Counted from the stretch's first letter, positions 16,767-25,220 are shown. The stretch: DNA of 64,000 nucleotides from Ostreiculturibacter nitratireducens (GCF_032670585.1 NZ_JAVQHL010000001.1:310001-374000); one strand, 5' to 3'. Program-made: numbers and translations. The notes: generated by a model not told the origin, from the sequence alone.

Positions 16767-18131
16767 TTACATCAGTTTCCGGCGCCGTGTCACGCGAATA
16801 TCAAGATCGGTGATCTTCTTGCGCAAGGTATTGCGATTGATGCCCAGGAGATCGGCGCATTTCGCCTGGTTGCCGCCTGTCGCGTCGAGCGCGATCTCGA
16901 TCAGCGGCAACTCCATCTCCTTGAGGATTCGGTCGTAAAGACCGGGCGGCGGCAGGGCTCCCCCGTGCAGGTCGAAATACCGCCGCAGGTGCTTGGCGAC
17001 GGAGGCTGACAGCTTGTCCCCCTCGCCGCCGCCGCGCAGCGGCTCCATCGCCGGCATGGCGCCCAGCACGGCCTCCACTTCGGCGCGCGTGATCTCCTCG
17101 CCGGTTCCCGTGACCAGCAGCCGGCGCACCGCGTTTTCCAGCTGGCGCACGTTTCCGGGCCATGAATAGGCGCGGATCAACTCCGCCGCCGCGTCGGAGA
17201 AATGGCGTGGTGGGAAGCCTTCCCGCTCCGCGCGGGACAGGAAATGCTGGGCAAGAAGCGGAATGTCCTCGACCCGCTCGCGCAGCGAGGGCACCGTCAG
17301 GGTTACGCCGCCCAGCCGATAGAAGAGATCCTGACGGAACTTCCCGGACTCCAGCCGCCGCGCGAGGTCCACTTGAGATGTCGCCATGATCCGGGGCGCG
17401 TTGTCGGGCAGCGCGTCCAGCATCCGCACGATGCGCGCCTGCGTCTCCTCGTCGAAGTCGCCGACCTCGTCGAAGATGAGGCTGCCGCCGCGAGCGCGCG
17501 CCAGCAGCGAGGAAGGACCGTCCATCCCTTCGAGATCCGTCGCCTGGGCCACCACGAAGGGCATCGTCCTGCGATCGGAAAAATCGTGGATGGCACGGGC
17601 GATCAGCGATTTCCCCGTGCCGGATTCGCCGGTTATGAGAACCGGAAGATCGGTGTTCATCACCCGCGCGACCAGCCGGTAAAGCGACTGCATCGCGGCC
17701 GTTCGACCGACGAGCGGCAGATCGTCGCCTTCTTCTGCGGCGGGCGCGCGTGTCGGCGCCGCGCGCCGCTTCTGTTCCAGCGCCCGAGCCGCGCGCTTCA
17801 TCAGGTCCGGCAGGTCGAAGGGCTTCGGGAGGTAGTCGAAGGCCTCGGCCTCCGCAGCCTGGATCGCCGTCATGATCGTGTTCTGCGCCGATATGACGAT
17901 CACCGGCAGACCCGGCCTTTCCTTCCCGATCTTCGGCAACGCCTCCAGACCGTTTCCGTCCGGCATCACGACGTCCGAGATGACGAGGTCGCCCTTCCCT
18001 TCCTCGACCCAGCGCATGAGCGTCGTCAGCGAAGAGGTTGCGTGGACCCGGCAACCCGCCCGTGTCAGGGCCTGGGTCAGAACCGTGCGGATCGTGCGAT
18101 CGTCGTCGGCGACGAGAACAGTGCCGTCCAT
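16767..18131 (-). CDS. ntrC: NtrC nitrogen regulator (GAFTGA-less, sigma70-type)
   Basis: NtrC activates nitrogen-limitation genes when phosphorylated by NtrB. The receiver domain has Asp10/Asp11 and the phospho-acceptor Asp53 (ISDVVMP), and Lys103 in LPKPFD. The AAA+ domain has Walker A GESGTGKS (168-175) and Walker B LIFDEVGD (218-225). Between them the segment GMDGPSSLLARARGG (203-216) is short and has no FGHxKGAFTGA loop, so the sigma54 contact is missing. Rhodobacter capsulatus NtrC is known to lack this loop and to work with sigma70 polymerase; the same mode is inferred here. The Fis-type helix-turn-helix is at the C-terminus (NQAKCADLLGINRNTLRKKI). The ATG overlaps the ntrB stop (TGATG). 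Confidence 0.95.
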   Translation of the reverse strand: MDGTVLVADDDRTIRTVLTQALTRAGCRVHATSSLTTLMRWVEEGKGDLVISDVVMPDGNGLEALPKIGKERPGLPVIVISAQNTIMTAIQAAEAEAFDYLPKPFDLPDLMKRAARALEQKRRAAPTRAPAAEEGDDLPLVGRTAAMQSLYRLVARVMNTDLPVLITGESGTGKSLIARAIHDFSDRRTMPFVVAQATDLEGMDGPSSLLARARGGSLIFDEVGDFDEETQARIVRMLDALPDNAPRIMATSQVDLARRLESGKFRQDLFYRLGGVTLTVPSLRERVEDIPLLAQHFLSRAEREGFPPRHFSDAAAELIRAYSWPGNVRQLENAVRRLLVTGTGEEITRAEVEAVLGAMPAMEPLRGGGEGDKLSASVAKHLRRYFDLHGGALPPPGLYDRILKEMELPLIEIALDATGGNQAKCADLLGINRNTLRKKITDLDIRVTRRRKLM

Positions 18132-19219
18132 CAGATCACCTCCATGTCTTTCAGGGATTCCTTGGGCGCGAGCGGCAGCGATATCCGGAAGGTCGTGCGG
18201 CCGGGAACCGAGTCTACCCCGATCCAGCCGTCGTGCTCGGAGATGATCTTCGAGACGAGGGCGAGACCGAGGCCGGTGCCGTTTTCGCGTCCGGAGACGA
18301 AGGGCTCGAATATGTCCGCCGCGATGTCGGCGGGGATGCCGGGGCCGTCGTCGATCACCTCTACCTGCAGCGGGAGAGCCTGCCCCGAGCCATCGCGCCT
18401 GCGCACGCGCAGTGACAGGTCATAGAAGGTGCGAAGGCGGATCGTGCCCGATGGGCCAGCGGCTTCGGCAGCGTTCTTAAGGAGGTTCAGGACGACCTGC
18501 ATCAGCTGATCCGCGTCGCCGAGCGTCGGCGGCAGCGAGGGATCGTAGTCCTCGAGGATCGTCATGTGGGCCGCGAAGCCGACGAGCGCGGACTTGCGCG
18601 CCCGGTCGAGAACGTCGTGTATGTTGACCGGCTTCTTTTCCGGTGGGCGAAGGTTGCCGAACTGCTCGACCTGCTCGAGGAGCTTCACGATCCGCCTGGT
18701 TTCCTCGACGATCAGCTCGGTCAGCTCCCGGTCCTCGGGGCCGAGCCCCATCGCGAGAAGCTGGGCGGCGCCTGCAATCCCCGCGAGAGGATTCTTGATC
18801 TCGTGCGCGAGCATCTCCGCCATGCCGATCGCCGATTTCGCGGCCGAACGCACGTGTTCGGCGCGGCCAAGCCGTCCCGCAAGTTCGCGTGGCGAGATGA
18901 GCAGAAGCACATGGCTCGGCGCATCCGCGACCGGCGCGACCTGGAGGTTGCACGAAATCGGCGCGCGCTCCCCTGTGCCGACATCGACGTCGTTGATGAA
19001 CAGGGCCGACATGTTCGTCCGGGCCCTCGCGAAGATCTCCTCCAGCGGGGCGTCGATCGCCAGCCGCTCGAACAGGGGCTGCCCCTTCACCGAGCGCGCG
19101 GAAATGTTGAGGAACAGCTCGGCGGAGGGGTTGATCTCAAGCACGCGGTCATCGTCATCGATCAACAGAGCCGGAATTGGGAGCGAAGACCAGATTATGC
19201 CGGGGGCGGGCAGGTTCAT
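18131..19219 (-). CDS. ntrB: NtrB nitrogen sensor histidine kinase
   Basis: NtrB is a cytosolic kinase/phosphatase for NtrC, controlled by PII proteins. The 362 residues carry an N-terminal PAS domain (PIPALLIDDDDRVLEINPSA), the phospho-acceptor His139 in LAHEIKNPLAGIAGAAQLL, and the ATPase domain with N box, VIDDGPGIPAD and ENGTGLGLALV. No membrane segment is present, as expected. It is the first gene of the minus-strand ntr block and overlaps ntrC. In Rhodobacter a dusB/nifR3 gene normally precedes ntrB; here the next gene is ispDF on the other strand, 256 bp away. Confidence 0.95.
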   Translation of the reverse strand: MNLPAPGIIWSSLPIPALLIDDDDRVLEINPSAELFLNISARSVKGQPLFERLAIDAPLEEIFARARTNMSALFINDVDVGTGERAPISCNLQVAPVADAPSHVLLLISPRELAGRLGRAEHVRSAAKSAIGMAEMLAHEIKNPLAGIAGAAQLLAMGLGPEDRELTELIVEETRRIVKLLEQVEQFGNLRPPEKKPVNIHDVLDRARKSALVGFAAHMTILEDYDPSLPPTLGDADQLMQVVLNLLKNAAEAAGPSGTIRLRTFYDLSLRVRRRDGSGQALPLQVEVIDDGPGIPADIAADIFEPFVSGRENGTGLGLALVSKIISEHDGWIGVDSVPGRTTFRISLPLAPKESLKDMEVI

Positions 19220-19475
19220 GCATCGCTCTCCGACGAAACCGCGGATCTGCGCAAAGGCACCACGCTGTATTCCGCAAACATATTGTTCAAATGCCTATTC
19301 CTTGTGCGGCTTGACCCTGAGGTACTTGCTGAAACGCCGGGCTGCAACGTCTCGAAGGCTCAAAAGTCTGCGAAAATCACCAAATGCCTAAGAATTGATC
19401 ACACCCAGCCGGTCGTCGCCGGATTGTCAGTCGCGCGCGTCTCGCCTAGAGACGCAAGAGACAGTCGGAGTTGTC

Positions 19476-20603
19476 ATGACACGCGCCGCCATCATTACTG
19501 CTGCAGGCCGAGGGACCCGCGCGGGGGGCGGAGAGCCCAAGCAGTGGCGCAAACTTGCCGGCAAGAGCGTGCTCCTGCGTTCGGTCCTGCCCTTCCTCGG
19601 CTTTGACAGGGTAATTGTCGTTCTCCACCCGGAAGACATGGCGCGCGGCCTCGAGGACTTCGGCGGAAAGGTGACATTGGTCGCAGGCGGAGCGACGCGT
19701 GCGGAAAGCGTGAAGAACGCGCTCGAAAGCCTTGATGGCGCGGGGGTAACAGAAGTCCTCATCCACGACGGCGCGCGACCGCTCGTATCGCCGGCACTTA
19801 TCGGCCGCGTGCTGACGGCGCTCGGCGATCTGCCGGCCGCGGCCCCGGCCCTTCCCGTCACGGACGCGCTCTGGCGTGGCGATAACGGCCAGGTGGTGGG
19901 CACCGTAGATCGCGGCGGGCTCTTCCGGGCGCAGACGCCCCAAGGGTTCCGCTTCGAAAAGATCCTCGCGGCGCACCGTGCTCATCCGGGCAATGCTGCT
20001 GACGATGTGGAGGTGGCCCGCTCTGCCGGGATTCCGGTAGCCATCGTCCAGGGCGAGGAACAGAACATCAAGATCACGCACCCGGAGGATTTTTCCCGTG
20101 CCGAGAAACTGTTGGAGGCCGACATGGATGTGAGGGTCGGGCACGGGTTCGACGTGCACGCGTTCACGGAAGGCAGCAGCGTGATACTCTGCGGAGTCGA
20201 GATTGCCCATTCGCAGTCCCTTCTCGGCCATTCGGACGCCGATGTCGGAATGCATGCGCTGACGGACGCGATCTACGGAGCGCTCGCGGAAGGCGACATC
20301 GGGAGGCATTTCCCGCCCTCGGACCCGCAGTGGAAAGGCGCGGCAAGCAAGATCTTCCTGGCTCACGCCGCGAACCTCGCGCGGGAACGCGGCTACCGCA
20401 TTTCGAACGCCGACGTGACGCTGATTTGCGAGCGCCCAAAGATCGGCCCGCATGCCATTGAAATGGCTGAGGTTCTCGCCCGCATCGTCGGCATCGACTC
20501 GAACCGCGTGTCGGTCAAGGCGACGACGTCCGAGAAGTTGGGCTTCACCGGCCGCGAGGAAGGCATCGCCGCCCTTGCCACCGCAACACTGGTCTCGCCA
20601 TGA
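19476..20603 (+). CDS. ispDF: Bifunctional IspD/IspF enzyme of the MEP isoprenoid pathway
   Basis: One 375-residue chain holds both activities. IspD (2-C-methyl-D-erythritol 4-phosphate cytidylyltransferase) occupies about residues 1-215, with the CTP loop ITAAGRGTRAGGGEPKQW and HDGARPLV. IspF (2,4-cyclodiphosphate synthase) begins DVRVGHGFDVHAF, whose Asp and His bind metal, followed by GHSDADVGMHALTDA. The fusion is common in alphaproteobacteria. The ATG at 19476 starts the typical MTRAAIITAAGRG. pgpA overlaps its stop by four bases (ATGA), so the two are coupled. Confidence 0.96.
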   Translation: MTRAAIITAAGRGTRAGGGEPKQWRKLAGKSVLLRSVLPFLGFDRVIVVLHPEDMARGLEDFGGKVTLVAGGATRAESVKNALESLDGAGVTEVLIHDGARPLVSPALIGRVLTALGDLPAAAPALPVTDALWRGDNGQVVGTVDRGGLFRAQTPQGFRFEKILAAHRAHPGNAADDVEVARSAGIPVAIVQGEEQNIKITHPEDFSRAEKLLEADMDVRVGHGFDVHAFTEGSSVILCGVEIAHSQSLLGHSDADVGMHALTDAIYGALAEGDIGRHFPPSDPQWKGAASKIFLAHAANLARERGYRISNADVTLICERPKIGPHAIEMAEVLARIVGIDSNRVSVKATTSEKLGFTGREEGIAALATATLVSP

Positions 20604-21094
20604 CGCGTCTCATCACGACCTTCTTCTTCGTCGGCCTCCTTCGGCCTGCCTCGGGAACCTGGGGATCGGCGGCTGCGGTGGCGGTCGGCCTTATCCTGCA
20701 TGGCCTCGGCCATTTCCCCCTACTGCTCGCGGCGACTGTCGCCGTCATTCCCCTGTCCTTCTGGTCGGTCGCCCGCGAACTGCGGGATCGCCCCGGCGAA
20801 GACCCGTCCGAGATAGTCATCGACGAGGTCGCCGGCCAGTGGATCGCTCTGTGCTTCCCCTCGGCGGGCTTCTGGTTCGCCGGCCTAGAAAGCTGGAACT
20901 TCCCCTGGCCCGGCTGGGTTTCGGCCTTCGTCCTTTTCCGGCTTTTCGACGTCTGGAAGCCCTGGATCATCGGCCGCGCGGATCGGCGGGGCGACCCGGC
21001 AGGTGTCGTACTCGACGATCTTTGGGCCGGCATATTCGCTGGAATCGGAACGATCATTCTTGCCGCACTGTCCCACGGCGTTCTGATGCGGTAG
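20600..21094 (+). CDS. pgpA: Phosphatidylglycerophosphatase A
   Basis: PgpA dephosphorylates phosphatidylglycerophosphate to phosphatidylglycerol at the inner membrane. The 164 residues show the family elements: an N-terminal PASGTWGSAAAV stretch, the acidic catalytic motif EDPSEIVIDEVAGQW, and a C-terminal RLFDVWKPWIIGRADR with PAGVVLDDLWAG. Four hydrophobic segments can be seen. It overlaps ispDF upstream (ATGA) and is followed after four bases by a CinA-type gene, so the three probably form one transcript. Confidence 0.93.
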   Translation: MTRLITTFFFVGLLRPASGTWGSAAAVAVGLILHGLGHFPLLLAATVAVIPLSFWSVARELRDRPGEDPSEIVIDEVAGQWIALCFPSAGFWFAGLESWNFPWPGWVSAFVLFRLFDVWKPWIIGRADRRGDPAGVVLDDLWAGIFAGIGTIILAALSHGVLMR

Positions 21095-21098
21095 CGTC

Positions 21099-21578
21099 AT
21101 GGCCATGACGATCGCCGAAACGCTCCTGACCGAAGCCCGCGCGAAGGGCTTTCTCATCGCCGTGGCGGAGAGTTGCACGGGCGGGATGATCGCGGCCGCG
21201 ATTACTGACGCGGCCGGCGCCTCTCATGTCTTCGATCGCGGTTTCGTGACGTATTCGAACGCGGCCAAGGAAGCCATTCTGGGCGTCAATCCGGAGACGC
21301 TTGCAGCTTTTGGCGCCGTGTCCGAACAGGTCGCCCGCGAAATGGCCGTGGGCGCTCTGTGCCGTTCCGACGCAGACCTCGCGGTTTCGGTCACCGGCAT
21401 CGCCGGCCCCGGCGGGTCGGAATACAAGCCCGAGGGACGGGTGTGTTTCGGCCTCGCTGTCAAGGACGGACCCATCGAGACGAAGACGGTCGACTTCGGG
21501 GCCCTCGGCAGGGCTTCCGTGCGTCAGGCCGCAACCGAACACGCGCTAGGACTTCTCCTCGCGGCTTGCCGCGGCTGA
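21099..21578 (+). CDS. CinA-family nicotinamide-nucleotide amidohydrolase (PncC)
   Basis: A 159-residue stand-alone CinA C-terminal domain. The family converts nicotinamide mononucleotide to nicotinate mononucleotide in NAD salvage. Visible signatures are the active-site loop VAESCTGGMIAAAIT with its Ser, GVNPETLAAFGAVSEQVA, and VTGIAGPGGSEYKPEGRV. The N-terminal COG1058 domain of full-length CinA is absent, as is usual for alphaproteobacterial forms. It starts four bases after pgpA; a second ATG two codons in is an alternative start. A 166-bp gap separates it from amtB. Confidence 0.88.
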   Translation: MAMTIAETLLTEARAKGFLIAVAESCTGGMIAAAITDAAGASHVFDRGFVTYSNAAKEAILGVNPETLAAFGAVSEQVAREMAVGALCRSDADLAVSVTGIAGPGGSEYKPEGRVCFGLAVKDGPIETKTVDFGALGRASVRQAATEHALGLLLAACRG

Positions 21579-21631
21579 TCAATCTCTGCCCACAAATCAC
21601 ACAGCACTCACGGATTGCGCCCAAAATTGAG

Positions 21632-21651
21632 GCAGTCGCAAAACTGACTGC
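21632..21651. promoter_or_regulatory. Inverted repeat upstream of amtB, candidate operator
   Basis: GCAGTC (21632-21637) and GACTGC (21646-21651) form perfect 6-bp arms around 8 bases, about 95 bp before the amtB start. amtB is a usual NtrC target and NtrC is encoded in this window, so this is a candidate site. It does not match the enteric NtrC consensus, and I see no sigma54 -24/-12 element in the gap. Confidence 0.3.
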
Positions 21652-21744
21652 TGTCCGGGCATCTCCAGGCACTGTTGCCGCTTTTCTCGGCGGCGAAACC
21701 ACGCTTTCACGCGCGGAAACTGGATTGTGCGAGGGAAGAAAACC

Positions 21745-22923
21745 ATGAACGCCGCCGATACAGCCTGGATAATCGTTGCCACAGCGCTCGTGCTGTTCAT
21801 GACCCTGCCGGGTCTGGCGCTGTTCTACGGCGGCCTCGTCCGCGCAAGGAACGTGCTTTCGGTCTTCATGCACTGTTTCGCAATTGCCTGCCTGATGAGC
21901 ATCCTCTGGCTCGCGGTCGGCTACTCGATCGCCTTCGGCGACAGCGGCGCCTATTGGGGCGGTTTCGGCAAGGCCTTCCTGAACGGGATCGACGCGACGG
22001 CGGTGCGCGGCACTCTGCCCGAAATCCTCTTCTTCGCCTTCCAGATGACCTTCGCGATCATCACCCCCGCCCTCATCGTCGGTGCCTACGCCGAGCGGGT
22101 GGGCTTCGGCTTCGTTCTTCTGTTCTCCGGCCTCTGGATGATCCTCGTCTACGCTCCGGTCGCGCACTGGATCTGGGGCGGCGGGTTCCTTTCCGACGGC
22201 GGGATCTTCGGCGAAACCGGCGCGCGCGACTTCGCGGGCGGCGTGGTCGTCCATGAAACGGCCGGCCTCGCGGCGATCCTTCTCGCCCTGATGATCCGCC
22301 CGCGCCGCAACCGCACGACGCCCCCGCACAATCCCGGATACGTGATGATCGGCGCCGGCATGCTCTGGGTCGGCTGGTTCGGCTTCAACGGCGGCTCTCA
22401 ACTCGCGGCCGACGGCACTGCGGCGATGGCGATCACGGTGACGCATATCTCTGCCGCGGCGGCCTCGCTGACCTGGGCGCTCTGGGAGCGTATCAAGTTC
22501 GGCCGCGCCTCGGTCGTGGGCCTCGTGACCGGCACGATCGCGGGCCTCGCGTCCATCACGCCGGCTTCGGGCTACGTCGGGCCCGTCGCCGCGCTCATCA
22601 TCGGGGGCATCGCGGGCATTCTCTGCCAGGAAGCAGTCTCCCTCATCCGCGACCGGCTGCGCATCGACGACACGCTGGACGTCTTCGCCGTCCACGGTGT
22701 CGGCGGGATCTTCGGCACCATCATGATCGCGGTCTTCGGCGCGGCGTCCTGGGCGGCGCAGCTGGGCACACTTGTCATCGTCGGCGTCTACACGCTGGTC
22801 GGGACCTGGATCATCGCGAAGGCCGCAAGCCTGGTCGTGTCGATGCGCGTCGACGCGGAGACGGAGACGAACGGCCTCGACCTTTCCGCTCATGGCGAGC
22901 GGGCCTACGACCACGCGTCCTGA
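21745..22923 (+). CDS. amtB: Ammonium transporter AmtB
   Basis: AmtB is a trimeric inner-membrane ammonium channel. The 392-residue protein has eleven hydrophobic segments from DTAWIIVATALVLFMTLPGL onward. The twin histidines of the pore lie in VVHETAGLAA and AVHGVGGIFG; PGLALFYGGLVRARNVLS is the family signature of the first helix. The ATG at 21745 has a GAGGGAAG ribosome-binding site; an in-frame ATG six codons upstream is less likely. No glnK lies next to it, although amtB usually follows glnK. Regulation by the NtrBC system is inferred, not shown. Confidence 0.94.
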   Translation: MNAADTAWIIVATALVLFMTLPGLALFYGGLVRARNVLSVFMHCFAIACLMSILWLAVGYSIAFGDSGAYWGGFGKAFLNGIDATAVRGTLPEILFFAFQMTFAIITPALIVGAYAERVGFGFVLLFSGLWMILVYAPVAHWIWGGGFLSDGGIFGETGARDFAGGVVVHETAGLAAILLALMIRPRRNRTTPPHNPGYVMIGAGMLWVGWFGFNGGSQLAADGTAAMAITVTHISAAAASLTWALWERIKFGRASVVGLVTGTIAGLASITPASGYVGPVAALIIGGIAGILCQEAVSLIRDRLRIDDTLDVFAVHGVGGIFGTIMIAVFGAASWAAQLGTLVIVGVYTLVGTWIIAKAASLVVSMRVDAETETNGLDLSAHGERAYDHAS

Positions 22924-22935
22924 CCTGAAATCCGG

Positions 22936-22956
22936 CCGGGGCCGCTCAGGCCCCGG
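22936..22956. terminator. Hairpin between convergent amtB and coq10-like genes
   Basis: CCGGGGCC (22936-22943), a 5-base loop and GGCCCCGG (22949-22956) form a perfect 8-bp GC stem placed exactly between two convergent stop codons. There is no U-tract, so it may act only with pausing or Rho, or simply separate the transcripts. Confidence 0.5.
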
Positions 22957-23415
22957 TCATTCCGGCTTGCCGTAAAGCTGCTCGGCCCGAGCCTCGAAGG
23001 CGCGCACGACGCGGCGCATGGCCTCGTCGAAGACGACGCCGATCAGCTTCTGAAGGATCGCGTTCCGGAATTCGAAATCGACGAAGAAGTCGACCGCGCA
23101 GCCGCCTCCAGCAACGTCGGTGAGCACCCAGTGCGACCGCATGTACTTGAAGGGGCCATCGAGATATTCCGTCTCGATCCGCTTCTCCTCGGGCCAGAGC
23201 GTCACCCGGCTGCCGAAGCGTTCGCGGAAGACCTTGAACGAAATGACGAGGTCGGCCTCCATCAGCACCGATCCGTCGGGACGCGGTTCGCGCTTGCGGA
23301 TACGGGCCGCCGCAGTCCAGGGGAGGAACTCCGGGTAGCGCGCGACATCCGCGACGAGGTCATAGACCTGCGTCGCCGTGTAAGGCAGCACCCTCTTTTC
23401 CTTGTGACTGGGCAT
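22957..23415 (-). CDS. COQ10/RatA-type START-domain protein
   Basis: A 152-residue SRPBCC (START-like) protein. It begins MPSHKEKRVLPYTATQVYDLV and contains YPEFLPW, FRERFGSRVTL and VDFEFRN, the standard COQ10-type pattern. Yeast COQ10 binds coenzyme Q and supports respiration. E. coli RatA of the same fold was proposed to affect ribosome association. In alphaproteobacteria a lipid or quinone chaperone role is the more likely reading. The ATG at 23415 starts the recognisable domain; the frame is open eight codons further. It is convergent with amtB and divergent from hpt. Confidence 0.85.
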   Translation of the reverse strand: MPSHKEKRVLPYTATQVYDLVADVARYPEFLPWTAAARIRKREPRPDGSVLMEADLVISFKVFRERFGSRVTLWPEEKRIETEYLDGPFKYMRSHWVLTDVAGGGCAVDFFVDFEFRNAILQKLIGVVFDEAMRRVVRAFEARAEQLYGKPE

Positions 23416-23486
23416 GATCCTCCGCACCCTACGTGACACTGGCCGCCCATGTCGTAAAATCTGCCCGCCAATGCAAGGGGGTCGCC

Positions 23487-24032
23487 ATGCCGCAACGCGC
23501 CTATGTGATCGACGAGATGATTTCGGCCAAGGCCATTGCCGCGCGCGTCGAAGAGCTCGCGAAGGAAATAACCCAGACCTTCAGGGGCACCGATCAGCTG
23601 GTCGTCGTCGGCCTTCTACGCGGGTCCTTCGTCTTCATCGCGGACCTGGTACGCGAAATCGATCTTCCGGTGGAAGTCGACTTCCTCGAAGCGTCATCTT
23701 ACGGCGACGCCATGGAATCCAGCCGCGAAGTCAGGCTGATCAAGGATCTGTCGGGGGAAATCCAGGGACGGGACGTGCTCGTCGTCGAGGATATCGTCGA
23801 CACCGGCTTCACGCTTCACCATGTCATCCATATGCTGCGCGCGCGTGGCCCGAGGCGTCTGGAGACGATCGCGCTTCTAGACAAGCCCGCGCGCCGCGAG
23901 GCCGAGGTGAAGGCCACCTGGACGGGATTCGAGATCCCGGATGAATTCGTGGTGGGCTACGGGATCGACTATGCCCAACGGAACCGCAACGTGCCCTTCA
24001 TCGGCAAGGTGCGCTTCACGGAGGCGGAATGA
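23487..24032 (+). CDS. hpt: Hypoxanthine phosphoribosyltransferase
   Basis: Hpt salvages hypoxanthine (and often guanine) to the nucleotide using PRPP. The 181 residues show the type I PRTase PRPP loop VLVVEDIVDTGFTL, the purine-side aromatic/Asp region DEFVVGYGIDY, and the flexible-loop region SSYGDAMESS. The ATG at 23487 starts MPQRAYVIDEMIS, typical of the family; the 18 upstream codons do not look like protein. A small membrane-protein gene follows 46 bp downstream. It diverges from the coq10-like gene. Confidence 0.93.
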   Translation: MPQRAYVIDEMISAKAIAARVEELAKEITQTFRGTDQLVVVGLLRGSFVFIADLVREIDLPVEVDFLEASSYGDAMESSREVRLIKDLSGEIQGRDVLVVEDIVDTGFTLHHVIHMLRARGPRRLETIALLDKPARREAEVKATWTGFEIPDEFVVGYGIDYAQRNRNVPFIGKVRFTEAE

Positions 24033-24078
24033 GGCTCACGGCGAAAGAATCGGAAGACTTGTGGAAGGCGGAGCGCCG

Positions 24079-24273
24079 ATGCGCCTGATCTGGTTCTTCC
24101 GGATGGCGAAATGGGCGCGTCACCCGCCCTCGGCGCGGCGGGTCGTGTTCATCCTGTCGATCATAGCCATCTGCCTTGCGCTCGCGGGCGCCGAATGGCT
24201 CGGGCTCTTTCCCGAGGGTTTCGGCAGCGGCCGTTTCACCGGACGGGTCCCGAAGGTTCAGACGGTTCCCTGA
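24079..24273 (+). CDS. Small single-pass membrane protein, unknown function
   Basis: A 64-residue protein, MRLIWFFRMAKWARHPPSA at the start, with a positively charged N-terminus and one hydrophobic helix (about residues 25-44, VVFILSIIAICLALAGAEWL). The tail is Gly- and basic-rich. The composition is that of a real small membrane protein, and the position just after hpt suggests one transcript. Its last 16 bases overlap the 3' end of the convergent lysR-type gene. I do not recognise a family with a known role. Confidence 0.65.
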   Translation: MRLIWFFRMAKWARHPPSARRVVFILSIIAICLALAGAEWLGLFPEGFGSGRFTGRVPKVQTVP

Positions 24274-25121
24274 AGCCGCCCGGCCTGTTCTCTCAGTGCG
24301 CGGGCGATCCGGGCGCGGACCTGCGCAAGGCGCGGCACACCGGCCAGGTCGACATGGCTGGCCACCCACACGGGCACGGACAGGTCGGGGGCAAGATCGG
24401 TGCGGGCCCGCAGCCTCGCGTCGCCCTCGCCGAGCACTACCGGGAGGATCGCGATGCCAAGGCCCGCCGCGACCATCTCGCGGAGGATCACGAAACTGTC
24501 CGCCTTTCCGGTGATGTTCCGGGGCTGGACGTTGGCCTCGATCCAGCGGCCCGGCATCGACCTCGAGAGTGGACCGGAAAGCCCCAGCCAGGTATCCGCG
24601 CCCCCATCGGTCGCGCCATACGCACGGAATCCCAGGCGGGCGACGAATTCGCCGACGAGATCCTCAGGCAGTTCCACGGCCGGCCGGACGGCGATGTCGG
24701 CCTGGATTCGGGCCAGGTCGACATGGGCGTTGGTGCAGAGAATCTCGATCCGAAGTTCGGGCGCCTCGCGCCGCAGGTCCGCGACGATCGGGGGCAAGAT
24801 GACCTGGCAGAATGTGTCGGTCGAGGTCACGCGCACTTCGCCCGACAGCGGCGCCTTTGCACCGCGCAGCGCCCTGTCGACCGCCTGCATCGCCGCCGCC
24901 ACTTCGCGCGCGGCTTCGACGACCCGCCGCTTGTCCGTGGGCACGTCGTATCCCCGTGCGGTCTTGTCGAAGAGTGCCACGCCCGCACGCTCCTCGAAAC
25001 CCGCGATCCGGCGAAGGACCGTCGCGTGGTTGACCCCGAGACGCCGTGCCGCGCCCGAAACCGATCCGGTTTCGGCGACGGCCAGAACGAAGCGCAGATC
25101 ATCCCAATTATCCCTGTGCAT
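24258..25121 (-). CDS. LysR-family transcriptional regulator
   Basis: A 287-residue DNA-binding regulator. The N-terminal winged helix-turn-helix is GSVSGAARRLGVNHATVLRRIAGFE (given here in part: residues about 18-42), and the rest is a substrate-binding domain. The start MHRDNWDDLRFVLAVAETGS is typical of the subfamily. The ATG at 25121 is chosen because the upstream frame only mirrors the opposite-strand cytochrome gene. It diverges from the cytochrome c' gene with 99 bp between the starts, the normal arrangement for a LysR regulator and its target. The effector is unknown. Confidence 0.88.
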   Translation of the reverse strand: MHRDNWDDLRFVLAVAETGSVSGAARRLGVNHATVLRRIAGFEERAGVALFDKTARGYDVPTDKRRVVEAAREVAAAMQAVDRALRGAKAPLSGEVRVTSTDTFCQVILPPIVADLRREAPELRIEILCTNAHVDLARIQADIAVRPAVELPEDLVGEFVARLGFRAYGATDGGADTWLGLSGPLSRSMPGRWIEANVQPRNITGKADSFVILREMVAAGLGIAILPVVLGEGDARLRARTDLAPDLSVPVWVASHVDLAGVPRLAQVRARIARALREQAGRLQGTV

Positions 25122-25165
25122 GAATCGAAGATATATCCTGCGCAAATCGCAAATTGTATCGATTC
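25122..25165. promoter_or_regulatory. Inverted repeat in lysR / cycP divergent region
   Basis: GAATCGA (25122-25128) and TCGATTC (25159-25165) are perfect 7-bp arms 44 bp end to end; the palindrome GATATATC (25130-25137) and a repeated GCAAAT lie inside. The region is AT-rich compared with its surroundings. It is a plausible binding site for the adjacent LysR protein. Confidence 0.4.
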
Positions 25166-25181
25166 TTGCCCAAGCTACACT
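25154..25181 (+). promoter_or_regulatory. Candidate promoter of the cytochrome c' gene
   Basis: TTGTAT (25154-25159), a 16-base spacer and TACACT (25176-25181) resemble a sigma70 promoter and stand 39 bp before the start codon. The -35 overlaps the right arm of the inverted repeat, which would allow control by the LysR protein. Confidence 0.35.
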
Positions 25182-25220
25182 TTCGAGGATTGTTCCCCGA
25201 AACTCCAAGGGAGGTCTGTC

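Noticed and set aside
21579..21744. Sigma54 promoter before amtB (GGCACTGTTGC near 21669)
   Set aside because: The GG and GC are nine bases apart start to start; a -24/-12 promoter needs eleven. NtrC here also lacks GAFTGA.
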